DNA of 64,000 nt, taken from the NCBI GenBank assembly GCA_963765815.1, contig CAVXXT010000003.1, forward strand, positions 186,001 to 250,000, given 5' to 3'. The notes below the pieces were generated by a model. That model saw nothing but the letters and a program-made list of their open reading frames with translations, made no database searches and was not told the origin of the DNA. Below are positions 39,154-47,913 of the stretch, one piece after another; position 1 is the stretch's first letter; every line of letters begins with the position of its first letter. The translations under genes and the position numbers were made by a program. This DNA is from DATLNF01 sp963765815. Its GTDB lineage: Bacteria; Actinomycetota; Actinomycetes; BP-191.

Positions 39154-40221
39154 TACGCCACCCCCATCGCGAGACCCACGGGCACCGCGACGAGCGGCTC
39201 CACGTACCTGAGCTGCTCGGGCGAAAGCCCGAGCTTGCCGAGCTTGAAGTTGGCGAGCGGCTGACCGGCCTCGACCGTCATCCGGGTGGCCTGGCCGAGC
39301 CGCTGCACGAGGCCGCCGAGCTGCGCGCCGCCGCCAGAGACGACGACCCGCCTGAGCCGGACCGCCTGGGGCTGCGCGAGGTAGTAGTCGAGCGATCCGC
39401 GGACCTCGTCGACGAACTGGCCGGCGTACTGGTCGATGACCCTGGCGGCCGGGTGCTGCGCGGCCTCGGACATCAGGTCGGTGGTCATGCCGAGCTGCAT
39501 CTTGGTCGCCTCGGCCTGCTCGACCGGCATGCCCATGCGCTCGGCGACGGCGTCGGTGATGTCGTTGCCGCCCATCAGCAGGATGCGGACGAACCGCGGG
39601 ACGCCGCCCTGGTGGACGATGATGTTGGTGACGCTGGCGCCGATGTCGACGAGCGCCTCGGCCTCGTTGCTGTCGAAGCCCTGGGCGTCGACCGGGGCGA
39701 GCGAGCGCAGCAGGGCGAACGGCGTGAGGTCGACCATCGTCGGGGTGAGGCCGGCCCGCTGGGCGGCCTGCATGGCGCCGTTGACCATGTCGCGGCTGGC
39801 GGCGACGAGCAGCACCCGCAGCATCCGGCCGCCCTGGTCGTTGACGAACTCCTCGAGCGGGTGGAAGTCGAGGATCGCCTCCTCGACGGGGATCGGGATG
39901 AAGTCCTGCACCTGGAACGCGAGGGACTTGCGCATCTCGTTCGGCGGCAGGTACGGGAGGTCCACCTGGCGGACGATGACCTTCTGGTTCGAGACGCCGA
40001 GGACGACCTTCTTGGTGGAGAACTTCGCCGTCGCCCAGAGCTGCTTGATGGCCCTGCGCGACGGTGTCGGGGTCGATGACCTCGCCGTCGCGCACGGTCC
40101 CGGGCGGCAGGGCCACCTGGCCGAAGCGCTCGAGGGTCGCGGGGTACTTGCCCAGCGTCACCTCGGCGGCGCGCACGCCGGAGGCCCCGATGTCGAGCCC
40201 CACTGCGGTTCGTACAGCCAC
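39153..40221 (-). CDS. pilM: Type IV pilus assembly ATPase-like protein PilM (1-nt frameshift)
   Basis: An actin-fold cytoplasmic protein that binds the PilN tail. The N-terminus MAVRTAVGLDIGASGVRAAE holds the phosphate-1 loop. The frame breaks near 40052 (the expected ...ARAIKQLWATAKFS follows one base off) and continues VDLPYLPPNEMRKSLAFQVQ, VDIGASVTNIIVHQGG (phosphate-2), IAGGNDIT-like sequence and RVVVSGGGAQLGGL (adenosine motif). Starts at GTG 40221. A possible promoter (TTGACA at 40292-40287) lies in the 188-bp gap before pilD. Confidence 0.9.
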
Positions 40222-40263
40222 GACGAGTCCCCTCCGCCCCTTCGGGCGTCGAGCTTGGAAGGC

Positions 40264-40292
40264 CCGGATCGCCCCGAGCGCGGTTGTGTCAA
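40264..40292 (-). promoter_or_regulatory. Possible promoter for pilM-N-O-P
   Basis: TTGACA on the minus strand at 40292-40287 is followed after 17 bases by ATCCGG, a poor -10. It lies ~45 bp before the pilM start inside the 188-bp gap 40222-40409, the only sizeable gap between pilD and pilM. Nothing else is recognisable in the gap. Confidence 0.3.
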
Positions 40293-40409
40293 ATGGCTCA
40301 TCGGTTGACCCGCCGTGCGCCTTGAGGAAATCCTCCTATCGACACGGCAGTTACGCAAGCGACGCGTGTTACTGATGTTGTTCGTGTCGCGGCGTGTCGG
40401 AAAGGTCGG

Positions 40410-41183
40410 TCAGGCCCCTAGCCACACCCGGGCGATCGGCCCGCCGACCAGGATCGCGACCAGCGCGCCGGCGATCATGAAGGGGCCGAACGGGATCTTC
40501 GTCTTCCGGCCGGCCCGGCCGGCGGCCATCAGCGCCACCCCGAACACCCCGCCGGCCAGGAACCCCCCAACCAGGCCGACCGCCCAGACCCCCCAGCCGA
40601 GCCAGCCAAGGTAGAGCCCCAGCACGCCGCTGAGCTTGACGTCGCCGAAGCCCATCCCTGCCGGGTAGGCGAAGCAGAGCGCGAAGTAGACCCCGAACAG
40701 CGCGAGCGCGCCGAACACGGCACGCACCGGTCGCCCCGAGTCGCTGCCGGCGAGCGCGGCCGCGCCGAGGAGGACCCCGCCGACGGCGTAGGACGGGAGG
40801 GTCAGCACGTCCGGCAGCCGCTTGACGTCGACGTCGATGAGCGCGAGCGCGAGGAGCACGGCGGCGAGGTAGAGGAACGCCGGCAGGACCGGATCCAGTC
40901 CGAACCGCAGCGCCATCGCGGCGAAGATCGCGGCGCAGCCGAGTTCGACCATGGGGTACCGCGCGCTGATGCGGACGCCGCACCCGCGGCACCTGGCACG
41001 CAGGAGCAGCCAGGACAGCACCGGCACGTTGTCCCGCAGAGAGATGGGCATGTCGCAGCCCGGGCAGTGCGACGGCGGCCGGACGACGCTCTCGTCGCGC
41101 GGCACGCGCCAGATGACGACGTTGAGGAACGAGCCGACCGCGAGACCCAGCGCGATCACGACGACGAGGAGCAGGCCGGTCAC
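40410..41183 (-). CDS. pilD: Prepilin peptidase/N-methyltransferase
   Basis: The 257-residue membrane protein cleaves and methylates the prepilins encoded beside it. The cytoplasmic methyltransferase domain has two zinc Cys pairs (SHCPGCDMP and ARCRGCGVRIS) and FLNVVIWRVPRDE. The two catalytic aspartates of the A24 peptidase lie in LALIDVDVKRLPD and MGFGDVKLSG. About eight membrane helices. The frame is intact. Confidence 0.95.
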   Translation of the reverse strand: MTGLLLVVVIALGLAVGSFLNVVIWRVPRDESVVRPPSHCPGCDMPISLRDNVPVLSWLLLRARCRGCGVRISARYPMVELGCAAIFAAMALRFGLDPVLPAFLYLAAVLLALALIDVDVKRLPDVLTLPSYAVGGVLLGAAALAGSDSGRPVRAVFGALALFGVYFALCFAYPAGMGFGDVKLSGVLGLYLGWLGWGVWAVGLVGGFLAGGVFGVALMAAGRAGRKTKIPFGPFMIAGALVAILVGGPIARVWLGA

Positions 41184-41211
41184 GGACGGTCCCGGGCCCG
41201 CCGGCGTGGGG

Positions 41212-42654
41212 TCAGCCGGACGGGTACTCGAGCCACAGCGCGGTGCGGATCACGTCGCTGACCGCGAGCTCGAGGGTGTCGTCGTACTCGATGGAGACAC
41301 CCTGGATCGTGTTCTGCCCGGCGGCCGCGCAGGTGTTGGCCGCGATGACGGCGCCAGTCAGGGTCGAGCTGCTGGTCTGCAGGTCGACCTTGTCACCCGC
41401 GAAGAAGAGCCCGGACCCGGCCGAGGCGTTGGCGTCGCCGGTGAGGTTGGCATCGGCCAGCAGCTGCATGCCGGGCAGCTTCGGGGTCATGTTGAAGAGC
41501 TTCCACTGGATGTTGCCGCCCAGCTTGTTGCAGGTCGCCGCGTTGGTGACCCCGGTCGCGGCCTCGGCGATCACGGTGATCTGCCACACCGTGCTGCTGT
41601 TGCCGTTGTCGCCGACCTGCGCGTCGCCCTGGTAGACGTAGTAAGTGCCCGGGAACGGCCCACCCGCCGTGCGCGGGAGGGTCCACCGTGGCGGCGTCGA
41701 GCCGCTGCCCGCGGTGAACTGCCAGCCGTTGTACCCAGTGCCGCCGATCGTCGCGCCGGTGCACGGCACGGTCGTCGCCGTGATTGTCGTAGGCGGAGAC
41801 TTCACTAGACCGGTCGGGCACAGGTCGTACCAGCTGCTGGCGTTGGCGGCCGCCGAGCCGACGTAGTACTTGCGCGCGGTGATGTCCGGGATGGTCTGCA
41901 ATGGGGACGATGCAGTGCAGCCGTCCTGCACGCCGGAGGGGCAGGACCCGGGCAGGGTGCCGGAGGCCGAGATCGCGCCGGCGACCTGGAGGCTGTTGTT
42001 GTAGCCGGCGATGTTGGTGTTGGTGTGCACGTTCGCGTCGGTGGTCGACACGAGTGCGGTGATCGCGACGCTGCCGCTGAAGTCCAGCCCGCCCTGGGTG
42101 AGCACGGCGTTCGACGGCGCGTAGGGCGCGAAGAGGTACTCCGCCTTGATCAGCCGGCGGGTGGCGGTCGCGGAGTACGCCGGGAACCAGCCCATGGAGT
42201 ACACGGCCTGCTTCCCGGACGGTCGGACGGAGACGTACTGGCCGTTGGACGCGGTCTTGAGGCAGGTGGCCGCCTGCGTGGCCGCGAGGTTGGCGAGCGC
42301 GTCGCGCGCCCACACCCGCTCGGCCTCGTTGGACGCGAAGCCCGTGCTCGGTGCCGTCAGGCTGCACGGCGACGAGGTCACGTACTCGACGTTGGGGTCG
42401 GCGGCGTTCTGCAGCGCGATGGAGCTGAGCAGCGAGTCGACACCGGCCTCGGCGGTCGCGAGGGAGGACTCGAAGGTGGTGTGGTGACGGCTGGACTGCA
42501 GCGAGTTGGTGGCGATCGTCGCTGTCGTGATCGCCATCAGGCTGATGATCGCCACCATCGCGATCACCAGCACGAGCGACATCCCCTCGTCGCCGTGCAG
42601 CCGGGACAGCAGACGGGAGCGCATGCGGGGGCGCATGTGGGAGCGACCGGTCAT
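41212..42654 (-). CDS. PilX-like pilus assembly protein
   Basis: The 480-residue secreted or membrane-anchored protein has a basic N-terminus, then DEGMSLVLVIAMVAIISLMA, a hydrophobic segment like the PilX N-terminal domain found among minor pilins. The rest is Ser/Thr/Ala/Asn-rich beta structure with several Cys, typical of an exposed domain (for example GSVAITALVSTTDANVHTN). It overlaps the PilW-like gene (ATGA at 42651-42654), so the minor pilins are translated together. The exact role (tip, adhesion or priming) is not clear. Confidence 0.75.
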   Translation of the reverse strand: MTGRSHMRPRMRSRLLSRLHGDEGMSLVLVIAMVAIISLMAITTATIATNSLQSSRHHTTFESSLATAEAGVDSLLSSIALQNAADPNVEYVTSSPCSLTAPSTGFASNEAERVWARDALANLAATQAATCLKTASNGQYVSVRPSGKQAVYSMGWFPAYSATATRRLIKAEYLFAPYAPSNAVLTQGGLDFSGSVAITALVSTTDANVHTNTNIAGYNNSLQVAGAISASGTLPGSCPSGVQDGCTASSPLQTIPDITARKYYVGSAAANASSWYDLCPTGLVKSPPTTITATTVPCTGATIGGTGYNGWQFTAGSGSTPPRWTLPRTAGGPFPGTYYVYQGDAQVGDNGNSSTVWQITVIAEAATGVTNAATCNKLGGNIQWKLFNMTPKLPGMQLLADANLTGDANASAGSGLFFAGDKVDLQTSSSTLTGAVIAANTCAAAGQNTIQGVSIEYDDTLELAVSDVIRTALWLEYPSG

Positions 42655-43235
42655 GTCACGTTCCTCAATCTCTCGGAGAACTCCGTGCGCCGGCTGCGGG
42701 TCCCGACACCCGGCTTGGCGTCGTACTCGATGTTGCCGGACACGATGCGCACGGTGGCCGCAGTCGCCGCGGTCAGCGGCGGAGCGACCTCCGTGGTCGG
42801 GGTCGACCAGTACTTGAAGGCGAGGTTGGAGTAGACGAGCCCGGACTGCCGGACCGTCGCCCCGCCGCCCGTCGTGCGAGTGACGTCGTACAGCCCGACG
42901 GAGTTCGCCACCAGGGTCCAGGTGACGACCTCGGACGACTGCTTGATGTAGTCGGAGTTGGAGTCGATCCACATCGACAGGGTCGTGGCGGTCGCGCCTG
43001 CGTCGATGCCGCGGGCCGTGCGCACATCTCGACCGAGCCGCTCGACTGTGGTGCGCAGGTCGGTGATGCCGTCGGCCTCGGCGCTGGTCGCCGAGTGCAG
43101 CCTCGAGCCGCCGAGGAAGGCACTCGCGATCATGCCCATGATGACGAGCGAGAGCGCCAAGGCGATGAGCACCTCGACCAGGGTGATGCCCGCGTCCCGG
43201 CGCCCCGTCACCCGGCGGATGGCGCGGCGGATCAC
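42651..43235 (-). CDS. PilW-like minor pilin
   Basis: The 194-residue protein has a type IV prepilin signal: RRDAG followed by ITLVEVLIALALSLVIMG, with cleavage expected after Gly and Glu at +5 of the mature protein. A globular C-terminal part follows (RLGRDVRTARGIDAGATATT). GTG at 43235 overlaps the upstream stop (GTGA). It resembles PilW/PilJ minor pilins in position and fold. Confidence 0.8.
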   Translation of the reverse strand: MIRRAIRRVTGRRDAGITLVEVLIALALSLVIMGMIASAFLGGSRLHSATSAEADGITDLRTTVERLGRDVRTARGIDAGATATTLSMWIDSNSDYIKQSSEVVTWTLVANSVGLYDVTRTTGGGATVRQSGLVYSNLAFKYWSTPTTEVAPPLTAATAATVRIVSGNIEYDAKPGVGTRSRRTEFSERLRNVT

Positions 43236-44881
43236 TTGAGCCCCACTCGGATGCGCGCGGCAGCACTGGTCGTACCGTAGAGAAGGCGGACCGGCTGAGT
43301 CGTCACGACCCGGAACGTCAGGCTGGAGCCGGTCGGGACCGAGATGCCGTTGTTGTCGGTCAGCGGCGCCTGCATCTCGACCATGGTGAACCCGGTCGAG
43401 CTGCAGGATGTCATGGTCGTGCTGACGACCGACGTCAGAGTGGTGTGCGTGGTGCCGGTCAGCTGGCCGACCTGGAACCGGAGCTGGGGCAAAGTGCCGG
43501 CGCACTGCACCCAGAAGTTGATGGCGATCGTGCCGCGAACGTCGTCCTGCGAGCTGCCGCTGGGCTGGAAGCGCCACTCGGCCAACCCGTTGGTCGCCAC
43601 CGCGCTCGAGTCCACGTAGCGGCCCGGCTGCAGCGTCTGCTGATCGGTGGAGAAATTGCAGGCCTGCGTCTGCAGCACGGAGGCGTCGGCGCCCACGTTG
43701 TTGTAGACCTGCGTGGTCGTGTCACCGGTGGTCGGCCCGTTGTAGAGGTGCAGCGTCGTCATCGTGTACGAGGAGTTGGTGCTGCCGAGCAGGGTCGGCG
43801 TACCCGCGGTCACCGACGTGTTCGCGCCCGGGTTGCAGTTGGCCGGCGCCGACGTGGCGGTGGGCGTCGGAGAAGAGGTCGACGTCGGGGTGACGACCAC
43901 CGAGGGCACCACGGTGAGCGTGGTCGTGACCGTCTTGTTCGGGAAGGTCGGCTGCGACTCCGACGTGGCCGCGAAGATCGTGTTGGACGTGCCGACCTCC
44001 AGCGCGCCGATGGTGCGGTGAGCGACGACGTAGACCGGAGCGCCCCCAGCCTGAATGCTGCCGGACGAGTAGGCGCCGGACACCGTGGGACTCGTGGAGA
44101 GGGCGGGCTCCGGGGTCGGCGTCTCGTCCCACACCCCGTCCTGGTCCGTGTCGCGGTAGTAGGTCCAGCCGGTAGTCGTCCCGGAGATCGCCGTGATGCC
44201 CCAGCTGTCGGTGGCGCCGAGGTTGCGGACGACGAAGCCGTAGTCGACGTCGTTACCCGGGTTCTTGGTCCACGTGGCAATCCCGCTGACGAGGGTGGCC
44301 GGGCCGTTGTACTTGAAGGTGTAGTACGGCTGCGGAAGCCCGCGGCGGGTGCTGGTGAGGATGGTGCCGGCCCGGCGGGTGTGGGACTTCCCGTAGACCG
44401 TCCAGGTCACAACCACAGTGAGGCGACGTACCGACGGGATCCCCTGCGTGTTGAAGGTCGCGGTCGACGGGATCGTCACGTAGCGGCTCACGACGTACGA
44501 CCCGTTGTTTGTGGCCTTCGTCACCTGGTACGGCGAGATGGAGCCGACGGTGCGGACGTCGAGCGGCTCCGCACCGGTGCCCGGGTCGAAGGTCGGCGGC
44601 GTGACGGCCCGGTTGACGCGGGTGTCGGTGGTCGTCGCGGCGACGTTAGAGGAGATCATCGTCACCGCGGAGTAGTCGAGGCTGCGGGTCTCCTCCATGG
44701 CGGAGTTGACCAGGTCCCCGGCCTGCTGGTTCTTGCGAGCTTCCACGCTGGTCCGAACGGCGTAGACGCTGGTGCCCAGGAGGCTGAGCAGAGCGATCAC
44801 CGCGATGCCCATCGCGACCATGGTCTCCATCAGCGAGAAACCCTCATCGCCTCGGGGCACCACGCGGTAGCGCAGATTCAT
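43232..44881 (-). CDS. PilV-like large minor pilin with a calcium-type loop
   Basis: A type IV prepilin signal (RGDEG then FSLMETMVAMGIAVIALLSL) starts a ~550-residue protein, far longer than a normal PilV (~150-200). The exposed part is Thr/Ser/Asn-rich and contains DTDQDGVWDE, which fits a calcium-binding DxDxDG loop. A Pro/Ser/Thr linker (SSPTPTATSAP) and a C-terminal beta domain follow. The size suggests a surface adhesin presented by the pilus. I prefer the ATG at 44881 (AAGGAG upstream) to a GTG at 44908. Confidence 0.75.
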   Translation of the reverse strand: MNLRYRVVPRGDEGFSLMETMVAMGIAVIALLSLLGTSVYAVRTSVEARKNQQAGDLVNSAMEETRSLDYSAVTMISSNVAATTTDTRVNRAVTPPTFDPGTGAEPLDVRTVGSISPYQVTKATNNGSYVVSRYVTIPSTATFNTQGIPSVRRLTVVVTWTVYGKSHTRRAGTILTSTRRGLPQPYYTFKYNGPATLVSGIATWTKNPGNDVDYGFVVRNLGATDSWGITAISGTTTGWTYYRDTDQDGVWDETPTPEPALSTSPTVSGAYSSGSIQAGGAPVYVVAHRTIGALEVGTSNTIFAATSESQPTFPNKTVTTTLTVVPSVVVTPTSTSSPTPTATSAPANCNPGANTSVTAGTPTLLGSTNSSYTMTTLHLYNGPTTGDTTTQVYNNVGADASVLQTQACNFSTDQQTLQPGRYVDSSAVATNGLAEWRFQPSGSSQDDVRGTIAINFWVQCAGTLPQLRFQVGQLTGTTHTTLTSVVSTTMTSCSSTGFTMVEMQAPLTDNNGISVPTGSSLTFRVVTTQPVRLLYGTTSAAARIRVGLK

Positions 44882-44968
44882 CGGGGCAGCACTCCTTGGA
44901 CGAGACACCTCAGTCTAGGTACCTTCGGCGGCCTGGACCCTGGGATTGAGTGCAATCGCCTGTTCGGG

Positions 44969-45385
44969 CTAACAGGGAAGTACGCCGGGCAGTCCCACCT
45001 CGACGATTCCTGAGCCGCTGCGGAAGACGAACTCCTTCGTGGGGAGCTTCCCGTGGTAGCCGCGCAGGCAGTACACGTTGTCGGTGGCGATCACTTCGAG
45101 CGAGACCAGGACCGTGCGGTTGAAGCCCTCGGCATCGAGATCGGGTGAGTCCTGGTCCGCGCCGTTCAGGCCGGCGAACGACCCGCCGTGGTCGGTCGCG
45201 TAGGTCTCGACCGCCGTGGCTGCATTCTTCATGTCGGCGACGGCGGCGGTCCGCCAGCCCTTCTCGCGCTGCTTGAGGTAGGTCGGGATGGCGATGGCGG
45301 CCAGGACGCCGATGATCAGGATGACGACGAGGAGCTCGATGAGCGTGAACCCGGCGTCGTCTCGCTGCGAACGCGCGTCGTTCAT
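44969..45385 (-). CDS. Type IV pilin-like protein
   Basis: The 138-residue prepilin has RDDAG followed by FTLIELLVVILIIGVLAAIA, with cleavage after Gly and Glu at +5. The mature body begins YLKQREKGWRTAAVADMKNA and ends with a two-Cys loop (VYCLRGYHG ... GVLPC), the D-loop of type IVa pilins. It is related to, but distinct from, the two adjacent PilA copies. GGAGGGG precedes the ATG at 45385. Confidence 0.87.
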   Translation of the reverse strand: MNDARSQRDDAGFTLIELLVVILIIGVLAAIAIPTYLKQREKGWRTAAVADMKNAATAVETYATDHGGSFAGLNGADQDSPDLDAEGFNRTVLVSLEVIATDNVYCLRGYHGKLPTKEFVFRSGSGIVEVGLPGVLPC

Positions 45386-45433
45386 GCCCCCTCCGATCTT
45401 CGAGGCTGGGCTCTGCCCAGGGAAGCGCCGAAA

Positions 45434-45468
45434 GGGACGGACCCTCGTGATGAGGGGCCGCCCCGTCC
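45434..45468 (-). terminator. Hairpin after the first pilA copy
   Basis: GGACGG (45435-45440) pairs with CCGTCC (45463-45468), and CCCTC/GAGGG form an inner stem. It lies ~20 bp after the pilA stop and shares the GGGCCGCCCCGTCCGACGA flank with the matching hairpin after the second copy. Confidence 0.5.
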
Positions 45469-45486
45469 GACGACGGTCGGTCAGGC

Positions 45487-45879
45487 TTACGTGCAGGCGG
45501 TCGTGTTGAGGCGACCGGTGCCGCTGCCCAGGTACCACGTGCGGCCGGAGTAGGACGAGTGGGTCGCGGACAGGCAGTAGACCTGCGTGCCGGCGCCCGT
45601 CATCGTCACGGTGACGTTCTCCGTGGTGTTGAAGCCCTCACCGGTGATCTGGTCGACAGTGCCGTAGGCGCTGTTGTCGGTGAAGTAGGACTCCTCCGCC
45701 GTCGCGGCGTTCTTCAGCGCCGACTTCATCGACGCGTCCCAGCCCTTCTTGCGCTGGTTGAGGAACGTCGGGATGGCGATGGCGGCCAGGATGCCGATGA
45801 TGATGATGACGACCAGGAGCTCGATGAGCGTGAAGCCGCCCTCGTTCTCCTCCTGGGTCTTGCGCAGACGAGCCAGCAT
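45487..45879 (-). CDS. pilA: Major type IV pilin PilA, copy 1
   Basis: The 130-residue prepilin has an 15-residue leader ending GG, then FTLIELLVVIIIIGILAAIA with Glu +5 and PTFLNQRKKGWDASMKSALK. The C-terminal disulfide loop spans VYCLSATHSS to NTTACT. It differs from copy 2 (46105-46497) at two residues only (Asp/Ala in YGTVDQ and Thr/Ser in VTVTMTG). A strong GGGAGG Shine-Dalgarno and its own hairpin suggest separate, high expression. Confidence 0.93.
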   Translation of the reverse strand: MLARLRKTQEENEGGFTLIELLVVIIIIGILAAIAIPTFLNQRKKGWDASMKSALKNAATAEESYFTDNSAYGTVDQITGEGFNTTENVTVTMTGAGTQVYCLSATHSSYSGRTWYLGSGTGRLNTTACT

Positions 45880-46056
45880 GCTGCTTTCCTCCCTTAGGGA
45901 TCGACCCGCTGGGCGCGGCGATTACCCCAGAGATGTCGACGACCTCACCGGCCGTCTTGAGTCGGATGGGCGTTTCGTCGGAATCCGATGCGCCTCAACG
46001 GTCCGATGATCACTAGGACGGTCGGCGCAACGTGTTCACCGGCGGAACGGCGGAAC

Positions 46057-46081
46057 GGGGCGGCCCCATGAGGGCCGCCCC
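46057..46081 (-). terminator. Hairpin after the second pilA copy
   Basis: A perfect 10-bp stem (GGGGCGGCCC / GGGCCGCCCC) with a 5-nt loop (CATGA) lies ~24 bp after the stop of this pilA. It very likely ends or strongly reduces transcription into the downstream copy. Confidence 0.72.
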
Positions 46082-46104
46082 GTCCGACGAACGGTTGGTC
46101 AGGC

Positions 46105-46497
46105 TTACGTGCAGGCGGTCGTGTTGAGGCGACCGGTGCCGCTGCCGAGGTACCACGTGCGGCCGGAGTACGACGAGTGGGTCGCGGACAGGCAGTAGAC
46201 CTGCGTGCCGGCGCCCGTCATCGACACGGTGACGTTCTCCGTGGTGTTGAAGCCCTCACCGGTGATCTGCGCGACAGTGCCGTAGGCGCTGTTGTCGGTG
46301 AAGTAGGACTCCTCCGCCGTCGCCGCGTTCTTCAGCGCCGACTTCATCGACGCGTCCCAGCCCTTCTTGCGCTGGTTGAGGAACGTCGGGATCGCGATGG
46401 CGGCCAGGATGCCGATGATGATGATGACGACCAGGAGCTCGATGAGCGTGAAGCCGCCCTCGTTCTCCTCCTGCGTCTTGCGCAGACGAGCGAGCAT
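46105..46497 (-). CDS. pilA: Major type IV pilin PilA, copy 2
   Basis: The 130-residue sequence is identical to copy 1 apart from two substitutions, including a conserved leader (LARLRKTQEENEGG) and the FTLIELLVV helix. GAGGAGG six bases before the ATG is an ideal Shine-Dalgarno. It lies directly after pilC, from which a hairpin separates it. This copy comes first in the direction of transcription. Confidence 0.93.
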   Translation of the reverse strand: MLARLRKTQEENEGGFTLIELLVVIIIIGILAAIAIPTFLNQRKKGWDASMKSALKNAATAEESYFTDNSAYGTVAQITGEGFNTTENVTVSMTGAGTQVYCLSATHSSYSGRTWYLGSGTGRLNTTACT

Positions 46498-46636
46498 GTG
46501 TCCTCCTCGGACAATGGATATTCGGGCTACACGAGACTAGACCGTTCGGACCACACGGGCCCAGTGGGGCCGGCGAGCCGAGTCCACGTGCTCCCAGATG
46601 ACTCTGTACATGTCGGCCGCTACGGCCCCCGCCTTT

Positions 46637-46655
46637 AGGGCCCGACCGGGTCCCT
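46637..46655 (-). terminator. Hairpin between pilC and pilA
   Basis: On the minus strand AGGGACCCGGTCGGGCCCT folds into a GC-rich stem ~10 bp after the pilC stop, followed by AAAGG. It would separate the motor operon (pilB-T-C) from the highly expressed pilins. Confidence 0.55.
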
Positions 46656-46665
46656 TCGCGTGCGC

Positions 46666-47886
46666 CTACTCGATCAGGTCGAAGACCTTGAAGATCGGCA
46701 TGTAGAGAGCGACGATCATCGAGCCGACCATGCCACCCAGGAACGCGATCATCAGCGGCTCGATGAGTGCGGTCAGCGACTCGGTGGTCGCCTCGACCTC
46801 CTGGTCGTAGAACTGGGCGATCTTCATCAGCATGATGTCGAGGGCGCCGGTGTCCTCGCCCACCGCCATCATCTGGACCACCATCGGCGGGAACACAGGG
46901 TGGTTCATCAGCGGGGCCGAGATCGACTCACCTGTGCGCACGCTCTCCTGGACCTCGCGAATAGCTCGTGCGAGCACGACGTTGCCGGTCGTGTCGGCGA
47001 CGATGTCGAGGCTCTGCAGGATGGGCACGCCGGACTTGAGCATGGTGCCGAGGTTGCGGGCGAACCTGGCCAGCGCGATCTTCTGGAACAGCGGTCCGAA
47101 CACCGGCGCCTTCAGCTTCGCGGGGTCCACGACGTTGCGCACCTGAGGCGTGAGCCGGATCTTCTTCCAGAGGATGCTGAATCCGATCATCGCCAGCACG
47201 AGAAGCGGGAACAGGGTCTTCAGCGCGTGGCTCAGGAACACCAGGATCCGGGTGGGCGCCGGCAGTGTGCTGCCGAGGTCCTCGAACATCTTGGCGAACA
47301 CGGGGACGATGAAGATGAGCATCACCATCGCCATCAGGATGGCCAGCACGAAGACGACGACCGGGTAGGTCATCGCGGCCTTGACCTTCCCGCGCAGCTT
47401 GACCTCGGCCTCGTAGTTCTCGGCGATCTGCAGCATCACCGAGTCGAGGAAGCCACCGACCTCGCCGGCCTTGGTCATGTTGACCATGAGCGGCGGGAAG
47501 ACCTTCGGGTGCTTGGCCATCGCGGCCGAGAGCGCGTTGCCGGTCTCGATGTCGTTGCGCACCTCGCCGAGGATCTTGGCAAGAGTGGGGTTCTCGGTCT
47601 GCTCGGTCAGGATGTTCAGCGCGCGGAGCAGCGACAGGCCGGAGTTGATCATCGTCGCGAACTGGCGGGAGAAGATGGCCAGGTCCTTGAGCTTGACCTT
47701 CTTGTCCCCGAAGAGTCGGATCTCCTTCTTCAGGCCGGCGTTCGATGCCTCGATCGAGATCGGGGCATAGCCCATGGTCTTGAGCTTGTTGGCCACCGCG
47801 CTCTGCGACTCGGCGTCGAGGGTGCCCGAGATCACCTTCCCGCCGCGGTCGCGCACCCGGTAGGTGAACGTCGTCGTGGTCGCCAT
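46666..47886 (-). CDS. pilC: Type IV pilus inner-membrane platform protein PilC
   Basis: The 406-residue protein has two T2SF domains (about 70-195 and 272-395), each with FSRQFATMINSGLSLLRAL or ARFARNLGTMLKSGVPILQS and ending in membrane helices (VVVFVLAILMAMVMLIFIV; IAFLGGMVGSMIVALYMPIF). The N-terminus TFTYRVRDRGGKVISGTLDA is the normal start. It couples the PilB and PilT motors to the pilus. Frame intact. Confidence 0.95.
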   Translation of the reverse strand: MATTTTFTYRVRDRGGKVISGTLDAESQSAVANKLKTMGYAPISIEASNAGLKKEIRLFGDKKVKLKDLAIFSRQFATMINSGLSLLRALNILTEQTENPTLAKILGEVRNDIETGNALSAAMAKHPKVFPPLMVNMTKAGEVGGFLDSVMLQIAENYEAEVKLRGKVKAAMTYPVVVFVLAILMAMVMLIFIVPVFAKMFEDLGSTLPAPTRILVFLSHALKTLFPLLVLAMIGFSILWKKIRLTPQVRNVVDPAKLKAPVFGPLFQKIALARFARNLGTMLKSGVPILQSLDIVADTTGNVVLARAIREVQESVRTGESISAPLMNHPVFPPMVVQMMAVGEDTGALDIMLMKIAQFYDQEVEATTESLTALIEPLMIAFLGGMVGSMIVALYMPIFKVFDLIE

Positions 47887-47913
47887 CGCCTGAGCCCTCT
47901 TCTCGTGTGCTGC

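Larger units (their letters stand above)
45487..46497 (-). repeat. Tandem duplication of pilA
   Basis: The two 393-bp pilA coding sequences are near-identical in DNA and lie in direct orientation with a 618-bp period. The identity runs on into the 3' flank (GTCAGGCTTACGTGCAGG and the GCCGCCCCGTCCGACGA part of the hairpin). The upstream regions differ. A recent duplication or gene conversion is indicated, and recombination between copies could delete one. Confidence 0.85.

Noticed and set aside
46498..46665. Possible c-di-GMP riboswitch upstream of pilA
   Set aside because: The segment folds, but I could not find the conserved GEMM blocks; a simple terminator after pilC explains the main hairpin.
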